A stretch of DNA of 64,000 nt from Epiperipatus broadwayi. Its lineage: Eukaryota; Onychophora; Udeonychophora; Euonychophora; Peripatidae. The notes under the pieces are model-generated. The model was not told where the DNA came from and did not search any database. It worked only from the letters and a program-made list of their open reading frames with translations. The stretch covers positions 2,854,001-2,918,000 of the forward strand of contig JAQFVV010012435.1 of NCBI GenBank assembly GCA_028023455.1, read 5' to 3'. The number at the start of each line of letters is the position of its first letter. The first letter of the stretch is position 1. The translations under genes and the position numbers were made by a program. Shown one piece after another: positions 31,722 to 44,560 of this stretch.

Positions 31722-34700
31722 ATATATATATATATATTATAACGATCGGAAATAAATGTGTTAAGTATCTGTACTACAGGGCACCACTAGGCATTTGAAC
31801 CTAGAAAATTTATATAGTAGGGAGATATGTAAGTTAAAAAAAAGAATTTTTTTTTTTATTGGTTGATTCCGACCGTTAAGCCCATTGTCACTAGCTTAGT
31901 GGAACAGCAGAGATTTATATTTTATAAATTCTTATCTAAGAATATTACAATATTAAAGAATAAAATAAGCCACTGCCAGTAATTAACACACAAACATTTA
32001 TTTATGCACATATATATAAAATTTAGCATTATTATTTTAGTATGTTTACATTTTAAAATTTAACTTACATTTTTAACTTTGATTTTAGATTTTAATTTAC
32101 ATTTTAATTTTTATAAGTTCACACAGATGGATTTATAAAAGTTTGTTTTATAATGTTGAGTATAGATTGGTTACATAGATTACACGGTCAAAAACATTTC
32201 AAAATAAACATAAACGATCAAAATAGAAGTCATTGATGGAATTGCTGAGGGGAAATTTATAAGAAACCCAATGGCATTCATCATAAGATGCCGCATTGAC
32301 ACCAATAACTTAAAAGACATACTATGTAACAGTCAAGTTTGTACATTCACGTAACAGAATTCAGAATCCAAGCAAAAGAGACCGAAGCTGACCAGACTAG
32401 GACTGTAACATCCCGAGTCCGACCGCACTTCAACTCGTAAGCCAGGATTCCAAGACTCAAGACACTATGAATGACCACCTTGAAATTACACGTAGTATAC
32501 CTCTTTCCACACGGCCGACATAGGTCACGGAGAAGCAATGAGACTCTGATAATTAAAAGAAAGGTTCTTAATTGACTAAAATATCACTAATTTAATTTAA
32601 CTTAATGCATAGTTTTCACATATATAGACTATAAATAGTAATTAGAATTGGATTGAATTAGATCAATAACGAAACAGAGAATGAAATACATTAAATTAAT
32701 TATATATTTATTTACAATTGGCACGAAATTGATCAGTTTTACACATTTCAGCGTCGAATGTACAAACATTGGGTGGATAAGAGAACACATTCTCTTTTTA
32801 CATACAATTATAAATAGCTTTATATAAATAATTTTTATACAATTCAAAATAATACTTTCATTTAATTTTCATAAATGGGTTTAACATGTGCCCATCTTAT
32901 GAGTTGCTTTTCAATTAATACATAATTAATCACTACGTTATGTCTATAAATCTCGATGAGCCAAATCCTATTACATTTGTGGCTGGTATATAAATAATTA
33001 TATTAAACTTTGATCATGAATTCATTTACTAAAATATACAATATGATTTAATGACGAGTGCATAAACCAGCTCAAGTAATGATCGATCGAACATGGCTTT
33101 CGAGAGAAAATTTCAGAATGCTGAAAGCGTTATGTTAAGGTGGGAGAGTTGGCTGAAATAAGATTTTACCAATGCACTATGGCACAGGTAAACAATAATA
33201 GGAAAAGTCGCTCTGCGGATGGATGAAATAACTTCAGGGTTCTTGCGACAAACGCCGGTACCCTGTAACCGATCGCAATGCTGCGTGAAAAGGAACATTG
33301 TGTTCAGGAATGGCGGGGGTCTTATGTGCTAACCTGGCCTTGGCTCAGGCTTCGCTACTGCTCTACCCTATAAGAGAAGATGTGCTGGCAATGCCGTGGC
33401 TCCATCTTAAGATACGTATATTACGTATAGCAGCAAAACGAGAATATTTTTATAAAATAAGATCACATCCGTCAAGCAAAGAATGGTATATTTCATACTA
33501 TGAAATACGAGTTAATAGCATATTAGCTCTATCAAATTGGGACCAACTCTTGCGTAGCCTGGTAATAAATGTCTATGCTACTAAAAGGGGATATTACTAC
33601 ATCTGTACTTTGACATGTTTGATCTATTCAGTTACTTATAGATAATAAATATTTAAGGAGGAAAAGTATATTTCTATGGACTTAAGAATTTAAATGTCAA
33701 ATATACTTATATGATCAAGGCTAAATTTAATTCTACATAAAACTATAAGGTTAAGTTTTTAACTGGTCGATTATAAAAGAGCCACATTTCACATATTAAA
33801 TCATTTAAATAATAAAAAAAATAGGATTTTGAAACAGCGTAGAAAGTTGACGCTACAAACAAATTATACGAAGATTTTCAAATAATATATTCTTAAAATA
33901 TACATGAAATTAAGTGCTCACTGTTTCGAAATATTGGCATATGAAATATAATAAGCATTTAAAATAAGCAAAGAAATATAGACACAACCGCAGTGATATA
34001 ACTTTAAACTAAATAATTTACTTTAAATGAAAGGAAAATATAAATAAGTCAGATTATTTAAACATTAACACATTAAATTTTGATAGTAACTGACGTATTT
34101 AAAATATTAAATGGATTTTAAGTTTTGATTACATTTAGCTTTATCATTATTTTAAAAAGAAAGTTAGCTAACTTATATAGATATATTTACATAAAGAATT
34201 ACACAGAATTACACAGAGCTCTGCGGTTTGAAAAATAAAATGGTACCGGTATGATTTATCTGCAAGTTCTTGGCTGTTGGTTTGGTTTAGTTTGACTGGG
34301 CGGCATCATCTTTCCCATTATGTTAGGCTCGTCTCTTCTATCGGCATGATGGTGGTTTAGGCATTTCGACGAGAGAAACCCCGTTCTCCCGCGGAGTAAC
34401 AGCAACAAGATGCCCGCTTTTAGCCGGACATGTTAAACTTTAACAATTGTGAAGACTGGCTACAACTCTCACTAACAATATGGCTCTTTCTCTAACAATA
34501 TGGCCCTCTCTCTCTAACAGTATGGCTCTCTCGTTAAAAATACAGAGTATTTATCTGTTTTCCTTATCGGAATCTCCCGCTTCAAGACTCACTAAACTCA
34601 GGAATTTAATTAAATGTTTTTCAATTTATAATTCAGATCTTAGATAACTTATGTTAGAAACATTCCATAAGCTATTATTATAATTAAGATTTTTCGTTGC

Positions 34701-37700
34701 AAACAATTGTCCAATTTAGATTTAAAAATAACTTAATCTTATCTAAGGGGATTTTAATTAGTAAATTTTTAACTACTTTTACTTTTTACGAATTCCAGGT
34801 GTGGTCATTAATGACACTTGTTTACAACCAAAAATCTTTTAATTACTTGACCAGCTTTTATTTTTAATCTTACATAGAAACTCTTTCTATTTAAAAACAA
34901 CCTTTTAACATTTTTTTAAAACAAAAACATTTTTAACATATTTATTAAAAATAATTTACAAATATATTTTGATATAGCTTTTAAATATATTTTCGAGAAA
35001 CTTTTCTCTGAAATATATTTAAAACAAGAAATCTTTTAACAATTTTAAAGAAACATTTAATAGTATTTTTAGATAATGGCTTTTACATATTTTAAATCAT
35101 GTCTTTCTTCTATATAGCACAGATTATATATCCGCATACGAAATTACAATATTAAACAACAAAATTAATAATTTACTCTTAACTTAAATAATATAATAAA
35201 CATTTTTAGAAATATTAAATAATTTTAGGACCCTATAATTTTACTAATCCTATCTAATTATAGCATTGGTTCGCACGTAAATATATAATACTGTTTTATA
35301 CAGACATGAACGAATTTTAACTTTATTAACATTTAAATAGGTTCGAACTTAGCACAGATGAGAGTGTTATTAGGTTTGATGGTGAAATGATAGGGGCTTG
35401 GAAAGTTATTGTTTCAATACAAATAAATACATTTTAGGTACTCACTGTAAGGTATCATTATTTACCGAATGTCTATATATTTTGATCAAATAGAAAAACC
35501 AAAAACATAATTAACCAATAACGAATCCATGCAAGCATCTATACCCAACTTAAATTTAATGCATTTAGAGTATCAAGTATGAATAGACTACATAGATTGC
35601 ATTTGAAAAGAAAATATTTTATCCCTTATTTAACCTTAGGCCAAAAGTTCGCAGCTAAACCAACATCAATCCATCTGATATATCGATGTATTCAATGTAA
35701 TATGAATACGACAGCACAAATATAGGTTGAGAGAAGAAATTGACTCTCATCCAGATAGGAATACTATATTGTGACAGTCAGATGATGTGTGTAGATTTAA
35801 CCCAGTTCGAATACTAGGCGAAAGTACCTCAAGGCCAACCATACGCGAGATATAAATCAAGAATACAATATGACCTCTGCCCATTCGCCTGTTCTCGAGG
35901 CCTGATCACAAACAAACAACACCATCTGAGCCATGCATAAATTATTTTTCAACCGGCCACAAAGCTTAGCAACAGCGGTAGAGACATGGACGGGAAATCC
36001 TAAAGAGCTAAAAGCTAAATGTGTAAAGTACATAAAAAGATGTGTAGGTGTTTGCGTTTTGCGTGCCTGGATCATTGAAAAGTAAAATAAAGCATTTAAT
36101 ATAACTAAGAAACTCAAGTTTTTGATAATTAAATAATGTTTAATTAATGGCTTTAAAATATGAATAAAGCTTTAATGGGCCTCCGCTATTCCCCTAAATT
36201 ACTGCAACAAACTAATTAGACAATAAAAAGAAAACAAGTTAATAGGTTTGCGGTCAAATTCTTTTCTTCCCAATTTTATTAAAAAAAATTCCAACTCGAT
36301 CTTCTCGATAAAGTACGATAGATAATAAAAACTTTTCGCAAAGCATTTCTTATGGCTTTGCGCTAAGAACCGTGTTTAAAATTGACTTAGAACGTATATA
36401 GCTAAATCAAATATACGTGATAAGCAAATGGCGGACAAAAATAGGTGTTATCAATGAGATCAAGTTGGCACACAAAAGAAACTGACTTGGATTTAATTAA
36501 CAACATAAATAAAATTGGAAAGAGATTTCAAATGACAAAAAGTTAACTATTAAATTTAACCGCAACGAAATACTAAATATTTACAATGGTTAGTAAGGAA
36601 GAATAGCGAAGGTAAAAAGGTTACATATAGCTAGATGATCCCAAAATATATTTAAGGTTAATTCATAAAAAGGTTTACATAGCAAAGACATATATTTAAT
36701 ACAACAATAAAACAATATGAATCAAAAGTAGCATACGAGATAGTTTAACATAGTAGATACGATACCGTCCTTTTTCCGTGATGTTCCCTACGGCGTCCGT
36801 GGCTTGATCCGACCGACGATAGGTGTTTGTCCGGACAATGAAAATATGAAGTATGGCTTCCATGAAAAGTTCTCCAGACATGGCATAGAGTTCATATGGT
36901 TATTGATTGGATGTTAAGGCATTTTTGGATGGTATTTAGGAACCTCGGCGATAGGCAAAGCTATGATTTGCCTAGCCAAGCATATCCATTTTCCTCAAAA
37001 TACGGTTGGTTTTAACTGGAGCAGGTTCCAACTTCTCCATTGTTTGAAAATGACAGCTGTATAACTTTTTTGAAGCACAAGCTAAATGTGAAGCAAAATC
37101 TGACGGATTTCTCCCAAGAGAAATCTGAATGCACTTTCCAGAAAACTTGGAAATAAAACAGCAAGAAAAATCTTAATAAATCGCCTTCACAAGCAAAATC
37201 AGAATCCACTGACTCCTTCAAAAAGAAAAGTCTGAATCATAAAGTCTGAATGATCAAGTCTGAATAATTATCTCTTTTGTTCTCCCTACTATTTATACTT
37301 TCTCTGCCAGCTACCTTCCATTGTTTGTATGATCTGAGATCTTGATAAGCCCCCCCTTGCTGCTTTGTTTCAAAACAACACGTTCTAAAAATAACTTCAA
37401 TTTTTTTACTCTAACTTTCTTACTTTAAAGTTGGAATTTTATTAATTAAAAAGCAAGAAAGAAAATGCCATCTTTAATTAGACTTGAACGGCTCACTAAT
37501 TAAAATATACATTCTTTCAGAAATGTTGGTGGGCTTATCTCAAAATCAAATCATACTAAATATTTTAATAAAATTTGAACAACAATATATTATTATTTTA
37601 CAATAGAATAAGCATTTTATTTCAGCAGAATTTTGCATTAATTCATATATATACGCTAGATGTATATATATGTTTGACTAATAGGTTAAGCAATTTTTTA

Positions 37701-39038
37701 TCAATAGAATGAAATTTATTTAAAATAAAATATTTAACTGTAATACACATTTAATAAGCATAATTATTTTTAACTCTAATGCAAAACCCTGCTGATATTG
37801 AACTATAAACTTAATTTAGGTCTACAATACTAATTAAGTTTATAGGAAGATGTGAAGCATGGATCGGACTTCAGATCCATTGCTTCAATATCTATCTGAC
37901 GAGAAGAGCAAATAAAAAAAAAACTCCATAGAAAGAGATAGCGTTCTCTGTCTTATTATCCCTTCCATAGGCAAATCTGGAGTGTGCAGTGTATACTAGT
38001 GATTCTGCCTGTAGCAAACCTCGTACTACATCTACTAATTACACCAATATATCCAATCCACTGACCCAATTCAACTATGAAATGAATAACCCAAGATTGC
38101 CCTCCCCTAATAAAACCTTCACAAATCTATATAGCCATTCATGCTCGACTTAAATTTAACATTTATATAATTTAGTTTAATGAAAAACAGAAATCATAGT
38201 AAAAACTTAAAGAACAAAAAAAATAAATAAATGGAAATGATTTTACAAAAGAAATACATCAAATAAAAGAAATTAATAAATAATTTAGTTTGGTCAGATA
38301 GGAAATACTATTGCATAATTTCTGAAAGGTTTAGAATTTAGAGTTTGTTTTGAAAATGTTCATAAAGTTCTTACGATTTTTAAAACGTTCCTCTTTATCC
38401 ATTGCTTGCAATTTTGAACACAAATTCCCATGCCGTCCTGAAGAGATTTCTATCCAGTTAGCCATTTTATTCATTCATGCAGAGGTCTTACTTTGGCTGG
38501 TCCTCAATGTAGAAAATGATGTCATTTCTCTTTCTTTTTTTTTTTAGCAGAACTAGACTTTCAGGTCCAGTGGACATTACGTCATGATGCTGGTGATAGT
38601 CTTTTCACTGAGGTTCGATTCCATGAGTGATTTCTTTTATTGGCCATTCTGATTTCATTGTTTTTCTCTCCTATCTGACCTTTGCTTATACATTTTAAAT
38701 GTCCAAGGGCTAGTTTAAATTTAATGAATTAAAACAACCATTTCCATTTTATGATTAATTAATGTGTTTTCCAAACTTAAAGATATATTTTTATCTCTAA
38801 ATCTTTTTAAGTTTTTGTTGAAAATTTAGTTTTAAAACTTTTTCTTTTTTTTAAAATAAAATGTCGTTTAATAATTTTTTAATTTCTCATCTGTGTGATT
38901 TTATATATTAAAGTTTAGATGATTTTTTAATTTTCAATTTTTAATTCTTAAAAAAAGAAGTTTTTATTTGCGAACTTTTATTTTTTTCATGTATAATAAA
39001 AAAAAAAATAATGTAACGGCGGATGTGCACATTACAAT
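31722..39038 (-). mobile_element. Rearranged family-A LTR-like element B, minus strand
   Basis: Bounded by (TA)n at both ends. Blocks match element A (14930-17067) in reverse: 38940-39038 to A 14930-15010, 37850-38160 to A 16180-16450, 35560-35760 to A 16430-16680, 35415-35575 to A 15810-15965, and 31730-32330 to A 15965-17067. A positions 15838-16680 would thus be represented more than once, with unrelated insertions of 2-3 kb between blocks. This suggests two A-type LTR copies or a nested insertion. No pol domain was recognised. Short, relatively GC-rich frames occur near 32.4, 33.2, 34.4, 36.0 and 36.8 kb. Confidence 0.45.
37012..37297 (-). promoter_or_regulatory. TATA box and short leader frame in element B
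   Basis: Minus strand TATAAATA (37290-37297) followed by GTAGGGAG is TATA-like. Downstream, three short GATTCAGACTT-type words precede a short frame beginning near 37045 on the minus strand with MEKLEPAP. The arrangement (TATA, leader, short basic frame) parallels other LTR-like units in the window, but no homology to a known protein is recognised. Confidence 0.3.
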
Positions 39039-39300
39039 ATATATATATATAATTAATAAAACAAAACACAAAATATGTAACTTGCTTTTAAGCTTGTACT
39101 AAAATGTTCACTAGATGGAGCTTAACACTAGTTCCTAACAAGCTTTAATTATAAGTGCCGAAAGAGAATTCAAAATCTCTATCGGAAAATTCTCATCCCC
39201 AGACCAATTGGTTTCAAGCTTATGGCTCACCTCAGTGAGGAGCTAGGATTACAGACACTAGATTGTGTGTGTGTATATATATATATATATAACTATTAAT
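39039..39300. repeat. (TA)n and fragment of a foldback family
   Basis: After the (TA)n flank of element B, CTCATCCCCAGACCAATTGG...CTCAGTGAGGAGCTAGGAT (39193-39255) is the reverse of CCTAGCTCCTCACTGATGAA...GGTCTGGGGATG seen inside FB1 (55050) and FB2 (41775). It is an isolated fragment of the module shared by those foldbacks. Confidence 0.55.
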
Positions 39301-41590
39301 AATAGACTATATATATATAATAGCATTAATTTATAGGCAAAAGTTTGATAAAGAGTTCAGATATTTATTTTTGGTAGAAAATCTGATGGGGAATGATAAT
39401 GAAAATAAAGATTCAATAAGCTATGATAGAGCACAATTGAGATAAATTGCTGATTGCCAAGTTTTTGTCACAATGTCCTGGGTAAAAAAATTTAAGAAAG
39501 TATAGGTATGAGTTGAATCATTCCGTATTAATTCTTTTGAGTTAATTGTACTTCTTATTGTCAAATATAATAGAACAGCTTGCAATCTACATGGTTTTTA
39601 GTGAGTGAATAATTACAGAAGCATTGTACATCTAAAAGTATTTTATATAGTTTTTAAAAAATTGCTTGAGGTTTATTGTATGCTTACAAAACACAAATAG
39701 GCATAGAAATGAGAAGTATGAACAAGTTTGGAAAAAGTGTGGCATTTTTCTGAATAATTTATCAAGATTTAGCTTGATTTGGTCTTTAAAAACATTTTGG
39801 TTAGAATTGTACCTGTAATAAATTAAAAAAAAATTTCAACCATGATTGAGGAACACAAAGATTTTGAAACTTGGTTAGAGTCTTAGAAACTGCCAAATTG
39901 CCCATAGATGTTTGGATGGATAGCTTTTATGTGTATTTTTAACATCCACATATGAACTAAGAATTTATTCTGTTTGGGAAAAAAAAAGATTCTTTTATTG
40001 TAAACCTAAGCAGGCATAATTAGACATCTAACATAAAAATACTCAATTGTTCTTTTTTGTGGTAAATAAAAAAAATGCCTAAATGGATTTATATAAATGA
40101 TAAATTTACTATGAACATTAACTACTGTGCATATGCACACTATATTTCTACAAAACATCTCACAACAAAAAAATCACAAATAAAGCTTATTTAAATATAA
40201 TCACTCAATATATAACTGTTAGGAATAGATTGATAAGTATAATAATTATAATAATATATGCAAAAATTTAAAAAAATTGGGCATTGTTTCTTGCTTTCCT
40301 ACTCAGGTAACTGGTTATGATTTTGTTTCATATACAGTTTTCAGGTTTGTTGGTGTTAATTTATTTAAAGAAGAAGAAATGCTTGCTATTTTTGATACAC
40401 AATTTCATAATTTTCTATACGATCAGCCAATGTAAAGGTCACAGGAATAGCTAATAATAATAAATAATGATGATGTACTGTTATTGCTTCTGAAAGCATG
40501 CATTTTATTAGTGGTACTTCATTAAATTTAATATGTCATATCTTTTCTTATTTACTATGATTTCAAATGATTTTTTTTAAATAAATACTTATCTGTTGAC
40601 TTATAAATTAATGTATAGTGGATATTTATCTTTAAATATTTTTTAATAAAATAGTGATTTGTTTGAGGGGAATCATATTAAATAGTTTCACATCTATTAT
40701 TCTACTAGTAAGCATGAATAATCAGTAGACATTAATGAATAACAGTTTCTAGTCTAGTGTTTCACATATATAATAAATGCAGACCCATTGCTTATTACAG
40801 ATAAGCAATGAGTCTGCAGTTATACATCAATCAGCATTTTGTACTATTCAATAATGGAATTAAAACACCATAAGGTTTATAATATAAGTTTACTGCTTGC
40901 ATAATTATATATGTGCGTCACTAGATTAGCAACTATATACTATAGTAACCTCAAGTTGTATGCCAAATATAGCCATTAACAAAGCTCGATAATCACAAAC
41001 TAGTTTGGAGATTGATTTGTGTATGGCATTATGATAACAGTGCAATTGATTACTCAGATGTACAATTGAGAGGCTGAAGCAAATACAGTTAATTACTGGT
41101 CCTCATGTGTTAACTCACAAAAAAATTATGTTACATGAATCATTAAATTCTTTCTGTAAAATAATCTCAATAGAATCTTACCAGAAAAATAACTAAGTAA
41201 CATTTATTGATACCGGAGACCACAAAAAGCAGAGATTCTCTCCAAAATTAATATTGAAGGAATTTATCACCTAAAAATTAGTTTGGTAGAGAAATTCTAT
41301 ATTTCTAAAATTTATTTTAATTAAAAAAATCCAGCCACTTAAGAAGAGTATTGAGTAACATATAGGTGATAAGATGTACTTCATACATTTCTGGCCAGAG
41401 AAATCAGCCTAAATTATATTCATTCTACATTATTCTATTTTATACATACCTATGGAAAAAAGACCAATCACTTGACCCAGACAATCATACCAATTACATC
41501 TCCATACTAGTTCTGGGCATTGATCCCTCCAATGATTCTTATTAATGAGGTCCAGATACTACTCTGAAAATATTATTAATATTACTATTA
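39301..41590. other. AT-rich stretch without recognised content
   Basis: No coding, RNA or repeat feature could be supported on either strand. A small inverted pair (GACCCATTGCTTATTACAG / ATAAGCAATGAGTC) is near 40783-40812. Confidence 0.4.
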
Positions 41591-41936
41591 AAACAGGCAA
41601 AACTGTCCATAGAGTAGTGCCACTCATTCCAAGACAGAATAATCAATGGATACCTGAAGGTTTGTGCATAAAATTCTTATCTAGTGCCTACTCATCCAAT
41701 ATCCCAGATTAGTTTATAGCTTGTGGCTTTCATCAGTGAGGAGCTAGTTGCCAGTGCTTTCAGATCCATAGCTTCTCACTGATGAAAGCCACAAGCTAGA
41801 AACTAGTCTGGGGATATTGGATGAGTAAACACTAGATAGGGATTTTATGCACAAGCCTTCTGGCATTTATTGATTACTCTGGATGGCACTGAGTGACACT
41901 ACTATATGAAGAGTTTGTCCTGTTTTAATAACAGCT
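41591..41936. mobile_element. Foldback element FB2, long copy
   Basis: A 346-bp palindromic unit. AAACAGGCAAAACTGTCCAT mirrors AAGAGTTTGTCCTGTTTT. The inner arms are TAGCTTGTGGCTTTCATCAG and CTGATGAAAGCCACAAGCTA. It carries the shared module GAGGAGCTAGT and CTAGTCTGGGGATATTGG. Family copies are at 13803-13957 and 44297-44560. Non-coding. Confidence 0.85.
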
Positions 41937-42669
41937 ATGAGCAAACATAAGAAATGGTGATCATGTAATATTACTATTACATACAATTTTTTGTCTCTTA
42001 AAGTGTCACAAATAGTTAAAGCAGTGGTGTAAGATGAATTACATCTGTTAATATAGATTTTAAATATAAGATACATATGTCCATATGATACTTTTTTCAA
42101 AAATATTATCTTCAAAATATTCTAGGGACATACATTGTAAACTTGGGTAATCTCAATCATTATTAGATAATAATAGTATTACATTCACCCCCTCAGATTG
42201 TTGCTTGTTTTTGTCTTCATTGGTGAAACATAATATTTAATGTTGGAGATATTTAAATATAATAATACCAATTAGTTTCCACTGATTACTCAAATTCATA
42301 ATAAATGGAATTAGAGTAGCATAAACATAACTGTTTTTAAACCATATACAAAGAATAAACTGGGGGAAAAATCACAAGATGTTTTGTTAATATTAATCTT
42401 TCTAACCAAAAGGATAAAAGAGACGTATAATTAGAATAATAATTGAGGCCACTAAAATTTATAATTACTTATCTACTAACAATTCTATGTAATTATAAAT
42501 ATGAGCTATCTTAAATTTAAAACTTTAAGCTTTTTGAATTTCAGGCTGTTAGTTTCAATAATATAAAACAATTAAATATGGCATCAGAATGCATAAGAAC
42601 ATTACTTTCATGTTTGAATGGTTAATTTTTATTACTGAAGGCAAAATCTTAATTTTTCTCTGATTGTTA
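41937..42669. other. AT-rich spacer
   Basis: No feature is supported. Confidence 0.4.
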
Positions 42670-42951
42670 TAATGCTATTATAAAGAAGGATCATATTGCT
42701 AGGCATGTACTTTTATGAATTTATATGAATTAATCATGCATTTTTATGAATTTACATGCACTTACTTATGAGCATCAGTTTGAAAAGCAGTACATGAATG
42801 CTTTTCAAATAAATTTCTCATGGGCAAGTGTATGTAAATTCATAAAAGTGCATGTACGTATGCTTATGCTTTTCAAACTGATGCTAATGGTTGAGTTCAT
42901 GTAAATTTGTAAAAACTTGTGACTGGAGGTTATTCCTTCTTTATAATATTA
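42670..42951. mobile_element. Foldback element FB5
   Basis: Ends TAATGCTATTATAAAGAAGGA and TCCTTCTTTATAATATTA are inverted. Inner arms ATGAATTTACATGCACTTAC and GTATGTAAATTCATAAAAGTGCATGTACGTA, and GCATCAGTTTGAAAAGC and GCTTTTCAAACTGATGC, form nested stems. Non-coding MITE-like unit. Confidence 0.75.
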
Positions 42952-44296
42952 CATATGCAGTCTGTGCTATATAAATAATAGACTATTTATTACAGAACTA
43001 TTATAACAAAATAAAAAGTCAATAAAATTATGACATAAAATAAGACAGCTTTTCATAGTGAATCAACAGAAAAAAAGGATGAAAAAATTCTATACCATCT
43101 AAAAAAAATCAAAAGCACAAACATTATTCAGGAAGTGTTATAGGTATTTCACTGATTCTTAAAAAATAAATTATCAATATTTTTAAGAAATCATTTTCAA
43201 AATTTGTCAAGATTTCTTTATTATGGATTCTAAGCACTTTAATTACTTAAGTTAACTGAGTATAGCTTTGGCATAGTGTAATGTTTTTAATGTAAAGTAA
43301 ACGTTTATTGCATATGTTAATTTTGTTAGTGCTAGCTGAGCAGTAGCATTTAAATATATCATGCTAATTTATTTAAATTAGTAATTTAAATATTTTATTT
43401 GTTGGAGAGTTGGATGGTATTCTCTTTTATATCAATGGCTTAGTTGTTATTAGCAATAAAGCATACCTCTTTTACTTTACATTTTTTAATTGTCTCACTG
43501 CATGCAAATGATTTTAATGTTTACTAGATTAAAAATGTGAGCAGATTTTTTTCATGCTCTCAAAAATGCATTTATAGCTGAGTTATTATTAGTATGCTTA
43601 TGCAAATATTTCTGCTGGGAGACTCTAGTGGCTATATTTCCCCATGAGATTCCTTATAATATAAGGATTTGCAAGTGATGTTGCTGCATTCAATTTTATG
43701 CATGATCTGAGGTGTTTCATCCTGGATATTTGTCTTTGGTATTATTTAGTAGTCTGTTCAAGTTAAGAGTTTTAAACCTTATATTACATGTAGTACGTTT
43801 AAATTCCACAGCATAAACAGCTTACCAATGACTGCTGTGATTTAGGCTTCACCAGCCGAAAAAGCACTCAGCTATAGTTAACAAAATTAACATATGGATC
43901 AAACCTTTACTTAGCTAACATTCAAAATGTTTAAGCAAATAATTCAAATAGGATAATGAAAAGAAGAGTAACCTGAATATTAAAACATATAACAGAAGTA
44001 AGCTAAAGAATGTAAATGACTTTATTGCTTAGGAGCTCATAAAAAGTTTCAATGCAGAAAGTACCAAAATTGGAATTGAGCCAAGAATCTTATATTCCAG
44101 AGTTGGATAATCGACCATTGCATTATATCATCATCAGACCAATCCCAGTTCTTCCATTTCTTCAATCAAACTTCTTATGAATCCATGCTTGTTTTAGTGG
44201 AATGTCGGAATATAAGATTCTGGACTGTAAGGTTGCAGTTAAACCATCAAATATCAAATGATCACCATTTTTATGCATACACAAGTTGTTTTTCAC
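42952..44296. other. AT-rich stretch without recognised content
   Basis: No feature is supported. GGAATTGAGCCAAGAATCTTATATTCC (44072) and TGGAATGTCGGAATATAAGATTC (44199) form a weak inverted pair. Confidence 0.35.
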
Positions 44297-44560
44297 AGAA
44301 GCAAAACTCTCCATACAGTAGCATCACTCAGTGCAAGCCAGAGTAATCAATTGATGCAGGAGGGTTTGTGATAAAATCCTAAGATCTAGATGCAGTGCTC
44401 TCAGATTCAAGGCTCCTCATTGATGAAAGCCACAAAATAGAAACTAGTGAGGATATTGGATGAGTAAACACTAGATAGGGATTTTATGCACAAACCTTCA
44501 TGCATCTATTAATTACTTTGGCTTGCACTGAGTGGTTCTGCTGTATAGAGAGTTTTGCCT
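44297..44560. mobile_element. Foldback element FB2, third copy
   Basis: AGCAAAACTCTCCATACAGT mirrors GCTGTATAGAGAGTTTTGCC. The interior GATATTGGATGAGTAAACAC and TAGGGATTTTATGCACAAAC matches 41811-41860. The left inner arm is partly deleted relative to the 41.6 kb copy. Confidence 0.8.

Noticed and set aside
33298-33645. 115-aa frame with MCSGMAGVLCANLALAQ
   Set aside because: No recognisable domain and no upstream gene signals. It lies in the unmatched part of mosaic element B, so I could not call it a gene, though the block is mentioned as GC-richer.
36696-36881. Short minus-strand frame MSGELFMEAILHIF
   Set aside because: It could be a leader frame of the LTR-like element, but there is no homology or second copy to support it.
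41755-41800. CTCACTGATGAAAGCC in FB1/FB2 considered as a hammerhead
   Set aside because: CTGATGA is followed directly by AAGCC with no stem II/GAAA arrangement. It is part of the foldback arm.
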